DNA of 64,000 bases, from positions 23,127,501 through 23,191,500 of the forward strand of contig NC_091677.1 of NCBI RefSeq assembly GCF_042453785.1, given 5' to 3'. The stretch is from Malus domestica. Taxonomy: Eukaryota > Streptophyta > Magnoliopsida > Rosales > Rosaceae. Shown piece by piece: positions 23,027 to 34,568 of the stretch; the first letter of the stretch is position 1, and every line of letters starts with the position of its first letter. Below the pieces are notes generated by a model, which was not told where the DNA came from, searched no databases, and saw only the letters and a list, made by a program, of their open reading frames with translations. The position numbers and the translations under genes are program-made.

Positions 23027-24770
23027 ATGGAGTCCATTGGCGTGCTGATACCAGTCCCAATGTCCCCGTACTTAGAGAAAGAGCTTGAGTGGCACTTCAA
23101 CCTCCTTAAGCTATGGACCGCCCTGAAAAATCAGAGTTCCTGAAAGACCTCTCCAGTGCCATCTGAGCCGTTATCGGCAATGCAGGGGAACGGAAAAGAC
23201 ACCGGGCTCGTCGAGTCGTTGCTGAAGTTGGAGATCGTCGCCACCTTTAGTGTCGAAATGGAAAAGGTTGATTTAAAAACGTGTAAGGAAAAGGGTATTC
23301 GAGTCACCAACACGCCTGACATTTTAACCGGTGACATGGTGGACTTTACGATCTGTGAGCTTGATCGGTATGTGATGAGTAGGGGTGGAAGAAGAACTAG
23401 TAGTAGTTGCTGCATCTAGGTGCGACGAGGCATCACTTCGGGTGTTGTGTAATGTTTGTTTCTTGTTATTCTTTGTGTATGCATATTTTGGGGGGGGGGG
23501 GTTTGAGCCTTAGTTCTTGCAAAAGATCAGAATTTATAAAAAAATCTGGTGCTAAATTACATATTCAATTTAATCTCTTAAAGCGTACTTTTATTAAAAT
23601 TTATATTTTGTTTTTGTTTTTTTAATGTGTATTTTTATTTAATTTCTCCACATTAAAATTTTAATTTTATTAATATGCACATATTAGTTTCTTTCAATTA
23701 TAAATGAACCTATATGAGAAAATATTAAAAGAAATTAATGACACATAAATACTTACATACATAAGTGTACAAAAATGACTATACTGAATGTTTGTACCAA
23801 CATATATTATAATGAACCTAAATGTACATACTAAAATATATTATATTGAATTAATGTACTTAAATGTCAGTATCGAAATATACATACTGAAATGTATTAT
23901 ATTGAATTAATGTACCAAAATATACGTAACGAAATGTATGTACTGAAATGTATTATATTGAATTAATATATCTATGTATTTGTATCAATGGATACACCGA
24001 AATATATCAAATGAATTAATGTACCTAAAAGAAGATTATACAAATTGAACATTTCCTATATTAAATAAAAAAAAATTAGCTTACCTAAATGTAGACATCA
24101 AAATATATTATGATGAATGAAATGTAATTAATACATTAAAAATAAATAAATAAAACATCAAAATATAATTAATAAATGAGATGATTAAATGTATCAGGGA
24201 CTAAAATAAAATTTTAATCTTACACAATGTTACAGTCTAAAACTCATCTTTTTAAGGATTATAATGAAATTTTCTATATCTTTTTCCTTTTTGTTCATAG
24301 GTTGTGCTTGCATTTAGTTCATTGGTTGGAAAATGCCGACTTATTTGCTACTTTGTTTTGTGGTATGTGGATACATTTGAAAAATTGGTTTGGAAAGGCA
24401 TAGTCTAATGTTTTTTTCATTTTATGCGTTCCAACCTCAAACTCTGTTTAATATGCTGATAATTTGTCGTCTTAAATTTCGCATATTGAACTAATATAAT
24501 TTGTTTTGAATTTCCAATCCAACACTACTGCATTGTAAAATTGGTTTGCAAAGAAATGATGTGTTTATTCATGTGCATTCAACATTATTTGCGCTTTCAA
24601 TTAAAAAGAATGCAATATATTTTCAATGGTAACCAACGTTGTCTTTTCAAATAATCATGGCAGGATATTAGTTTGAAACATTGATATTTTTATGTTCTTT
24701 GATTGCCTTTACATATCTCTTCTATTTAAATACTTGATACCTGAACATTTTAAAGTTGGAGATAAAAAAG
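23027..24770 (+). pseudogene. Duplicated, broken hydroxyphenylpyruvate reductase gene (exon 1 plus intron 1)
   Basis: Exon 1 (23027 to about 23380) is a clear copy of the intact gene at 53206. The 5' flank (ACCCCATTTCTCC just before the ATG) also matches. Damage: a premature stop near 23143-23145, at least one frame change around GNAG, scattered missense changes, and a 30-base deletion removing the [10 protein letters not shown] segment. The downstream sequence matches intron 1 of the intact gene in order (AAATTGGTTTG near 24539 against 54270; ACATTGATATTTTT near 24680 against 54510), so this is a DNA-level duplicate and not a retrocopy. Exon 2 was not found; the copy fades near 24770. Confidence 0.85.
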
Positions 24771-26872
24771 TTTAAAGAGTTGGCCAAGGTGGTCGAGGAA
24801 TTAAGGAGGGAAGTGAAGGCAAAATCTTTGGAGGACAAGACTAAGGAGAGAAGAAGAAGAAAAAGATGAGGGAAAAGAAGAAGAAGGGTGATGAACAAGG
24901 TGGTGTGGAAGAAAGGGAGGAACAAGTGGATGGTGAGGATGGGAATGAGAATAATAAAAAGGAAGTCAAAGGGGAAGAACCTAAGGGATCGAGAGGGAAG
25001 GAGATTATAAGAGCTATGTGGGGAAGAGGGTTTGAAGGTGGTTCAAGAAATTGTTGATTGAAATAGCCCTTTAGATGTTGATGATAAGGTGGTTATATTC
25101 AACCTGAGGGCAAGCATTTGGGAAGCAAAATTAAGGTTACACAAGGGCGACGACTAAGTTTGTGGGAACCAAAGAGGGGCAAAAGAAGAAGAGGAAATTT
25201 GTAGATAATACAGTTGTGCTCTTTGACATGACTAGGTGCCTACATGTTGGTGAGCCCTAAATGGATGTTGTGCAGATAGATGACATAATTAAATGCGTAG
25301 ACAGAAAGTGCATGCTGGATTTTATGGAATATTTCTATCAATTCAAGATGTTGAAGGAGAATGACAAGGAGTAAGTTACTCTTTAAAGTTTGGTTTTTAT
25401 TTATGCATGAAAGTTTTTTAGTAATTGAATACAATGATGAGCGTTAATGTTTTTTTACTATATTGTTAGTCTAGTTGTCCAGTTGAACATTAAGACAGAA
25501 TGAGACACTAGTTTTTGGAGACGGTTCATTCAGCTGGAAGACTGGCTATCAACAAATATAAGTGACTAAACTGTATTGTCATGGAGTGTTGGATTGTGTT
25601 GACATTGCAATGTTGTGAATGTCTAAATTAAATTTCTTTATGGCAGCACATCCATTTGCAAATGTTTCTCCTGGGGAAGCATCAACACGAGCTTTGCATC
25701 GTACGGCCAATGTCGACCACCAACTGTAGAAAGTATGCTCAGAAAGCCACTTATTTGATGTAATAGCTTTTGGAATACTTATATGGTAAACTCTTATTTG
25801 TTTAATGAAAGGGCAAAACTTATTGTTAATCATTATTTATTGTATCATGTGTTTAAGTAATAGTGGAATCCATTAAATGCTTTCGATCTAAGAGAGAACT
25901 GATCTAACTAAGTTATATTAACGAGACCTTTCTCTTATGTTCATTCCTAAAACGTTCATAGTCATAGGATTGCCAATGTGGCATTGACCATTAGCTAAGA
26001 TTAGTATGTGTTTTGTTGACTCAAGTTATCTAGTGTTGGACACTAAGATATACACATAGGTGCTCGAAAGGGTAATCGAGTACACTAAACAAGAATCAAA
26101 AGAGAGTTCTAATATACAAGTCATGTAAGAAATCACAAGTTGCAATATGAAAAGTAGTCATTTGACCTAAGGCATCAGAGTTGTCTAATGGTTAGGTTCT
26201 TAATCTTTGACTATGTCAAATGCATTACATTGAGAGTGTCCACGTCATTGTCTAGTCATGTAGACATGTGCATGCACAACAAGGGATCTTTAACCTTCTT
26301 TGGTGGAAGGAGAATAATTTGAGATTTGATTCAGGAATCTTTGGCCAAAGCATATGGATATGACTTAGGAAGACTGTTTAAATCATATTCAATAGAATAA
26401 TATAGAGCAGTATAATATTGGATGGATATGAGACATGAAACACACTATTAGTTAAACAATGTGATTAAGAGTATTATATTAGAGAAGGATTGTATTGCAC
26501 TGCAGTTGTAACTGGATAGGTTCTCCAACCACTTCTACTTATCTTGGGTAGCCATGACATACTCCTAGGTGTCACTTATGGTTTGTGGAAGTCCTGAAGA
26601 TTAGCAAACATTAATCTTCATCAAAGGGAGAATTGGAATGTGGTTTCACTTCATAATCAATAGTTAAGAGTAACAATCGCTCACTGCCTCTTCAATTGGA
26701 AGCTAATGGATCGTATACTGAGTATGATGAACATGAAGAAATATAAATGAGATAGATAAGCAATTAAATAGTTTAATTGAGAATGGTCAAGATTAATTAA
26801 TTAGTTAATTAATTATATGAAAGGTTTGTATTGGGCTTTTAAGTTAGTTTCGAGTTTTGGCCCAAAGAGTTT
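24771..26872. other. Unclassified stretch with lysine/glutamate-rich relic and AT-rich DNA
   Basis: At 24790-25200 is a purine-rich frame remnant coding Lys/Glu/Arg-rich low-complexity protein. It is followed in other frames by a short plausible coding fragment (around 25270-25370, ending near LKENDKE). It could be a decayed transposon-encoded protein but no domain was recognised. From 25841 to 26872 the text is non-coding and looks like transposon-derived sequence, without supportable ends. Confidence 0.35.
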
Positions 26873-27357
26873 TGACACGCCCGACCCTGATATCCTCCAA
26901 ACACCACAGTAGACATGTGCTAGTTGACACCCGAGGGTGACAAAGCCATTTTAACATGCATGAAAGTTATGAAGAAAGAACGAACATAAATAACACATGT
27001 AAATTTAACTATAATGAATATGCAAATGTGGGAACGTGTTCAAATCATACAACTAATCAAGAATAATGTAGAAGGAATATTATAAAAAGGTACGAACAAA
27101 GGAATGGGTCCTACACCGAAAGGACCCGAAGATACCAATGCGGGAGTGCCTTGACGCCAGGGTTGCACACCTCGATTCTAAGTCCTGAAGGGGGCGCAAA
27201 ACAAAGCATGAGTGGACCAAGTTTATATATAAGTAATACTAAAACAATTACTCTTCAAACATACTAACCCCCAGGTATATATTATAATTAGTAGGTTTTC
27301 CGAAAACCTTAGCATGCCATAAAACCTTCATAAAACATATATCGTATATAGTGTGCT

Positions 27358-27492
27358 TAATAGTGGTATCACAATCACCCGAAGGCCCTACATCGCCTGC
27401 CCGAAGGCATATATAAATCTTCTGCCTGAAGGCTCTACATCGTTCGCCCGAAGGCATATATAAATCTTCCGCTCGAAGGCATATATAAATGA
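27358..27492. repeat. Minisatellite in LTR copy B
   Basis: Tandem copies of a unit containing GCCCGAAGGC followed by ATATATAAATCTTC, about 30-57 bp with variants. It occupies the position in the LTR that corresponds to the minisatellites of copies A and C. Confidence 0.75.
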
Positions 27493-27942
27493 ATATCCAC
27501 TAAGTAAGCATAGAAACTTATAAACATAATCTTCCCAAAATATATCTCATCAGAGCTCAATAGCTCAAACATCATATCATAAATCATAAATATCTCAGTA
27601 ACGTAAATTCGATAAAGCATGATATTTCATAAAGCGTAAATCCGATAACTCATTAAATGTTTCATAAAATGTAGTCATAAAATCATGCTTTTCATGTATG
27701 CATTTATAGTAATTAAATCATGTGGAAGGGGTCCACTCACAGATACTCCGTCGTCGAAGAGCCGTTCGAACAAGGGAGGACGAAATCGCCACTAATAAAC
27801 GCACCTAAGCACATAAACGGACCAATTAGTAAAAACCCTACTAAAATGATTGAATTTAGAAAAAACGGAGCGCTAATTTGGAATCAGGGTGTCGAAATAC
27901 CCTAAGAGGAGTCCCGGGCAAATTTTGTAAAAGTCAACACAA

Positions 27943-28041
27943 GGAATATTCCCAAACAGAATATTCCCTAACAGAATATTCCCTGATGGAATATTCCCTA
28001 ACAGAATATTCTCTAAATGAATATTCACTAACGGAATATTC
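27943..28041. repeat. GAATATTCCC tandem repeat in LTR copy B
   Basis: Five to six copies of an approximately 17-19-bp unit with core GAATATTCCCTAACA. The core GAATATTC is a perfect palindrome. Confidence 0.8.
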
Positions 28042-28551
28042 CATCCGGATTCGGGTCGGGTCAACCCGATTTCAGGCCATGGATTGGTTGGTTTCTGGGC
28101 AAGGGTTCTAGAGCTCTGTTCGAGCTCATTTCTTCACCATTTTCGATGTTCTAGCTATGGAAATGGAGCTTGGAATAAGGATAAAAGGTTGATACCAATT
28201 TGGAGCTGTTGTTGTTTGTTTGAGTGGGTCCAGAGAGAGTTGTAGAGAAGGGGGACTCGGGAAAGCTAAGGGAAAAGAGAGAAAAGTAAATGGGAAAGAT
28301 GGGAGAGATGAGAGAGAGCTAAGGGAAGAGTCACGAGGAGAGGGAAGAAAGAGAGAGGGCCGGGAGACCAAAACAAAGCGAACATGTGGGCCCCTAGTTG
28401 CTCACAAACAAGGTCTACTAAAGACAAAAAAAAAATATAAATATCTCCCAAACGTGAAATTACAAAATTGTCGTTAACGTTGCATGTTTCGTAAAATTTG
28501 GGATGGGTTGTTACAATCTATCCCTGTTAAGAAAATTTTATCCCCGAAATT

Positions 28552-29371
28552 TGAAATAACTTGCTATAGGTAAATACTCCAAGATAGGAAGAAGAATATA
28601 TATAAAGAAGATATCAAATCAGAGCGATTGCATAAAAGAGAATGCCACTTCATCGCGATTGGGTTGCAATGATTCATCTTTCATGCCTCCATGCTCATAC
28701 TTTTTTCCCCAACATATAATAGTAGTATCATAACTATATTAAAAATATAAAGTCAAAAATATATAATAACGTAAGATCAAAACATATGTATGCATAGTAA
28801 GATAATGTTAAGATAGATATTTATTAACATAGAAGCCAAAATTTTGTACTAAAAATTAAAACCGAAAATGAAAATGGGTCTCGCCCAAGCATTCGTAACG
28901 TCACGTACTTCGAAAATAGGCGTGTATGTCTTTAGGTCGAGCCCAAATAATAATTAAATTTGAAATAACTTGCTATACGTAAATACTCGAAGATAGGAAG
29001 AAGAATATATATAAAGAAGAAATCAAGTCAGAGCGATTGCATAAAAGAGAATGCCACTCCGTCGTGATTGGGTTGCAGCGATTCATCTTTCATGCCTCCA
29101 TCTTCATACTTTTTTCCCCAACAATATAATAGTAGTATCATAACTATATTAAAAATATAAAGTCAAAAATATATAATAACATAAGTTCAAAACATATGTA
29201 TGCATAGTAAGATAATGTCATGATAGATATGTATTAACATAGAAGCCGAAAGCTTGTACTAAAAATTAAAACCGAAAATCAAAATGGTCTCGCCCAAGCA
29301 TTCGTAACGTCACGTACTCCAAAAATAGGTGTGTATGTCTTTAGGTCGAGCCCAAACAATAATTAATTAGT
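28552..29371. repeat. 409-bp tandem duplication in the interior of element B
   Basis: Two head-to-tail copies, starting TGAAATAACTTGCTATA at 28552 and 28961, differ by scattered substitutions and one-base indels. Both end AGGTCGAGCCCAAA plus a short AT tail. Neither codes for protein. Confidence 0.88.
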
Positions 29372-29674
29372 AACTACTACCGTAGAAGGGCCTACTTCCC
29401 CACTTGCTTAACGAACTCAACAAATAACCCATCGATATTACAGTATGCAACCCACAATATTGACAACTCAATGTTGTCTCGATAAACAAGTAGTAACTTC
29501 CCAAGGGTGCAAAATTACCATTTAGTCAAACTCTAAGGCGACATCATCTGAAGCACACAGTTTCCCTCATCGTAATTTCAATCCTCCAAATACCAGTTCA
29601 CCATACTCTTCTATCTAACAAGTGTTGCCTGTAGGATCTCTCATACTATGTTGCAAATAGTGCCATACCCAAAC

Positions 29675-32121
29675 CAAAATCGCATCGGTGGGTGTGGGAC
29701 TACTTTGTGTCGATTCTCACATCTATGAAGTAAATTCTTCCAATTACCACCACCTTTAGTACCCCTTTGAGGTCTGGAATAAAGCCCAATCAGTGGTTGG
29801 GGCGTCGGAGTTGATTTGAAGACGAATTAAGAACCACCCACATTTAGGGTTTCGACGAAGTTTTACAAAATTGGGGCTTTTCCCGGACAAATTAGACTTG
29901 GCCACAGGTATAAAACTTACTCTACTCATTGAGATCTTCAATTCTGTAATTTTTGAGAATTTTTAGAAATAGTTGAATTTTTCGGCGAGAAAGGGCGGCC
30001 GACCGCCACCCGCGGCGGTTGGTGCGGCAGCACGTGGCTTGAGGGTCACCAATGCTATTTTTAAGCTATATGTGATGTCTTGAATTCAGTTTTGAGAAGT
30101 GAATGATGTAGATTGATCGTTAGAGCCAAAATTCTCTAAGATACATTAATAGGCCATTATATGAATCGACGATCCGACCGTTGGATCGTCATCAAACTTT
30201 GATAGATTATTATTCATAATATTTGAGGAATATAGGAACTTATGTATTGGGAATCCGACGTATGGATCTCCTCGAATTAGATTTGTAAGTTCGTAAAATA
30301 AAATGTGAACCGCCACTTGGTTTTGACAATTGGCGGAGATCCGACAGTTGGATCGTTCTGAAACTTTAGTATGTTGTTCTAGAAGCATAATTTGTATCCT
30401 TGGAAGTTACGGATCAGAGATCTGATTTGTAGATCTTTTGGACCGAATTGCGTAGACTTATGTGCGATGTAAGTCATGTATTATATCAACGAGAATTCTA
30501 AGATATGGTTTGATAATTGGCCACAGGCACCGATCGTTTGTGATGCCTCGATGTTCATGCTAGGAAGTTGTAGCGCGAACTCTAGGTGAGTGGATCTTTC
30601 CTTGCTCATCATATATTTCATGATTGATAACTCTATAAATGCTTTTAAATAAACTAAGAGATTTATGCCATGACATATATATAATTATATGTTATAAAAT
30701 ACTATTAGATGGTTGAGTTAGATTTCATCGTGATCTATCCATATGCGTATCACTATAAATGATTAATGTGAACTACGAATGACTTGATCCCTGTTTAGGA
30801 TACGAAGGCAGTCTAACGAGACGTTAGATGCAGCCATATAAGAAATGAAATTAAATAATCAAGACCATAGCCTTGTTTAAGGAACTGAGCAATGTGTGTG
30901 GGCTTTTAGTTTTCAATATATATTTATATAGTTGATATTTTTCTCAAAAATATGTTTAAATGAGATTATGCCTTGAATGCCATGCCTATAAGTTTATAAT
31001 TCGTATATGAATTGGTATATGATGCACTATATATAATTGTGTTACTGTGAGCGTAGGACGTTCAGGTAAGTTCAGGTAAGTTTAAGTAAATTCAAGTAAG
31101 TATATGGTATTAGCCATGATTGATGAGATATGAATATGTCGTATAGGTCACTAGAGGTGACTCCGACTATTATATGCTAGCCATAACTGATGAGATATGT
31201 GTTGAGATATGAATATGTCGTATAGGTCACTAGAGGTGACTCCGACTATTATATGCTAGCCATAACTGATGAGATATGTGATGAGATATCAATATGTCAT
31301 TTAGGTCACTAGGGGTGACTTTGACTATTATATGCTAGCCATAACTGATGAGATATGAATATGTCGTATAGGTCACTAGAGATGACTCCGACTATTATAT
31401 GCTAGCCATAACTGATGAGATATGTGATGAGATATCAATATGTCGTAGGTCACTAGAGGTGACTCTGACTATTATATTCTTGCCATAATCGATGAGATAT
31501 GTGAGGAGATATCAATATGTTGTTTAGGTCACTAGAAGTGACTCCGACTTACATGCTAGTATATATAATGAATATATGTGATGAGCTAACATATGTGGTG
31601 AATACATGATGAGCTAGTAGACGTGATGAATATACGATAAGTTAACATATGATTAAATATGTGAAGCATGACTTGAATCAATGTATGTATATAAAGGTGT
31701 ATATTTTTATATTCTAAGTATGGAAATTATACAGGTGTCGTAGCGAGGGGTTATAGCAATTTATATGATTTCTATTAAAATTTTAATTACTGGGCCACTC
31801 ACCTTTGTCTTGCCTTCACCCCCCAGGTCTTCTTAGCTGAGCTTTCTTATTGTTAAGGAATCAAGGTGATTCTTAGTATTGAACATTATTCGAGGGTACG
31901 ATTCTTAATTCATTCTTCTGTACTTGCTTATGTTCTAACATCATGTGTGAAGTGGGTTCATTCCCGCTCACCAGTGCACTCTGGTATTTAGGCACTCTTA
32001 GATTTAAATTTATTCACAATATTTCCACATCATCACACTTTATGGCTTCGTCACCTTACAGGTGTCGGCCAGCACAGCTCAATTTGGAATCCTAGTGGAC
32101 AATCCGGGTTGGGGTGTGTCA
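29675..32121 (+). repeat. 5' LTR of element C, 5'-truncated
   Basis: Ends GGTGTGTCA at 32121, immediately before the primer site. The left end is an abrupt junction with the interior of the minus-strand element B, at the sequence CAAAATCGCA. A minisatellite lies at about 31098-31560. Confidence 0.85.
31098..31560. repeat. Minisatellite in 5' LTR of element C
   Basis: Five or so units of about 65-85 bp built on GATGAGATATGAATATGTCG, TATAGGTCACTAGAGGTGAC and TCCGACTATTATATGCTAGC. The central TCACTAGAGGTGA is a near-perfect palindrome. Copy number and unit order differ from the matching array in the right LTR. Confidence 0.85.
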
Positions 32122-34568
32122 GTTTAGTATCAGAGCATAAGTTGGGCAGTATTGTATTCATCACACGCGTGATGCGAGCATTTATGGTTTTGTGTCTAAT
32201 GTCTGAATCTTGCCATCTCGTCGAATACGAAAAAATATGTTAACTTTTCCTCAATTTTGGGCAGTTTTGTGGTCTGTACGACATTTTAGAAAATCATTTT
32301 GGCGTTTGTTCTTAGAATTAAAACTAAGTTATTCCTTGTGGAAGAAATGTGTAGATTTGAGGCAAGTTGATGGCTTAAGTTAATGTATTGATAACCGTGT
32401 ATCACCGGAGATTTTACCAACCAATTCCATCATCGTTCTTCCGTTATTAGAATTGATCCTTTTGAGATTGGAAAGTTTAGCTAGTTGTAATTTCTTGGTA
32501 GTATTGTTAGGATATCGCCTAATAGAATTCTCGTGAAGTCTACCTTGTTAAAACTCTGGAAATGTCTCATGTGGCGATGTAGTGTTAAAGTGGTAATACT
32601 CGGCGGAAGAACATTTTGGGAAATTACTTTCGGTCCCTGGTAGTGTAATACTTTTGTGATGTTGTCATTCGATCATCAAGAACCTTGTTAGCTCATTCTT
32701 AAATTTAACCTCGTTACTTTTGGCCTAAGATAACAACGGAGTTGTTTAGTCTTTCGGATAGGGACAAATTTTCCAAGAGGACCACTTAGACATGGAAATT
32801 GTACATTTAGTTCAGATATCTAGTACTCTAGATTTCATGAACTTGTTTTGACCCTCAAATTCTTGAGTATTCTTTTAACCTCCTCAACATGGTTTCTTAC
32901 TCGGTTAATGAGGAATTCATGATAGATTGACTTGGCGGATGCTTAAGCCGCTTTCATATCGATACTAGCATGAACCATTGAAATATAATCTTATTATGAG
33001 TTTACCAGACTTACCGAAAAGAATCCTAAACAAATTTGAGTTGTGGGAATGCGAACCCCGAAACACTTTTAGTAGCCGAATTGGTGCACCTTGGGATAGT
33101 ATGGTATCGTGGTCGAGTTATGAGTCAGACAATTTATGCATATTCGTACAGGAGGAACAAAATGATATTTTGGTATCCTCAGGAACCTCTCACTAGTTGT
33201 TGAGATGACGATAAGTTATCGGTGTTACGGGCTGCAGGTTTAAATGTCAATGGTCAAATTGTTAGATTCACTAAACAAGTGGGCAAGACCGCTCATTTTT
33301 TTTTTTGACAACATTTGCGAGTTAGCTATGGTTTGAACTCATTAGTGGAATTCGTGACATGACGAATGTTTGGCGAGGTCCATTTTCGTTTTGAGCTTTG
33401 AATTGTGTCGTGCAAATATTTCTTACTACATTGTTTTATTTATACGAGTAACGCTCTGGAGTAATTTTTAACCTATTATGAATGGTGATGTAATCATGGT
33501 GTTGACAATGATAAGTGTAGTTAGAAAAATAAAATGTTTGGCAAATGATAATTGTGGTTAGAAATTGGTATTCATTAAAGTCATTACAACTTATTGAACG
33601 AAATTATGGAATGAGATCTTGAGTTCATTGTGTATAAACGCTTTCTCGTGAGTTTTGCACTTGATGAGGATAATTGACGAGAAAAGTTTACGATTATAAG
33701 ATTGATTGATTTGGTTGGCCATCAATGAGTTATGGCGTGAAATTCTAGTATTTTGTTAGCCACAATAATCACGGCTTGAAATTTGATATTTGATTGCGCC
33801 AATATCATTATGGCCATAATTTCTAATACTCGTGTTGCTAAAAGTGATGGGAAGCGGCATTACCAATAATTATGATGTAAATTTTCCAAATACCATGAAT
33901 GGGATTTTATCGAGTAAGAATGGAATTATAAACTAAGGTTATGATTTGGTTATTATAATTTAAAATCGTGGGAAGACCACAACGTTTTCTCCATTTATTA
34001 TTGGTGGATATGAATAAAGATTATGAAATGAAATTTTTAGTTCGTTTAAACATAAACAAACTTTCAGTTGTGTGAGACGTGAAATTCTATGATTATGAAA
34101 AGAATTTATGTAGAAATGGTATAATTATTAATATGTTGTTTTAGTTGCCATGGGTCATGAGTAGTCATTGTTGGAAATTGATATTGCGAACAACTGGTGA
34201 CGAGCATATATTCTTTTGGTTATGGGATTGGTAAGAATTAATTCCATTGACAATTAAGGTTAAAAAATGTGAATTCCTCTTCCTTGGTTGGCGAAATGTC
34301 AATAATACTCTAGAAGTGTGGCTCACTAATTTATTTGAACCATGGTTGCATCTTGAAACAATTTAAAGAGGAAGGAAGATAGTATGAGCTTGGAAACATG
34401 AAAGAGGAATAATTACATTCCGACCGTGACATAATATTTTTCTCCGTGGCACAAACGTTCTAACTTGATTTCTGCTTTATGTATATATGTCTTGTACTCC
34501 TATCTTCGAGTGTGGTAAAACCATGATTCTAAATTTCAAGGACGAAATTCTTTAAGGTGGGTAGATTA
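32122..34568 (+). other. Interior of element C: primer site and non-coding body
   Basis: A primer-binding site TAGTATCAGAGC lies at 32125-32136 (one change from TGGTATCAGAGC). Beyond it no reading frame longer than about 70 codons has any recognisable domain. The interior ends with the purine-rich AAGGTGGGTAG just before the right LTR. A segment around 33260-33300 (CACTAAACAAGTGGGCAAG) resembles, in reverse complement, the interior of element B near 29400, tying the two to one family. Confidence 0.7.

Larger units (their letters stand above)
26873..28515 (-). mobile_element. Long LTR of non-coding retrotransposon family (copy B), with part of its interior to 29674
   Basis: On the minus strand the LTR begins TGTAACAACCCATCCC (28515 leftwards) and ends GGGCGTGTCA (26873), so it has TG...CA ends. 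It is preceded by a purine-rich tract (GGGGATAAAATTTTCTTAACAG region, 28518-28545), as for a 3' LTR. The interior of the same element continues to about 29674 and then stops abruptly at the start of copy C. It has no coding domain. Two short tandem repeats lie within (27358-27492 and 27943-28041). Confidence 0.7.

Noticed and set aside
23027-24770. Reductase pseudogene as a processed retrocopy
   Set aside because: Intron 1 sequence and the 5' flank are present, so the copy was made at the DNA level.
26180-26230. tRNA-like text (AGAGTTGTCTAATGGTTAGGTT) as a tRNA gene
   Set aside because: Only a D-arm-like piece is present; no acceptor stem, anticodon arm or T arm can be formed around it.
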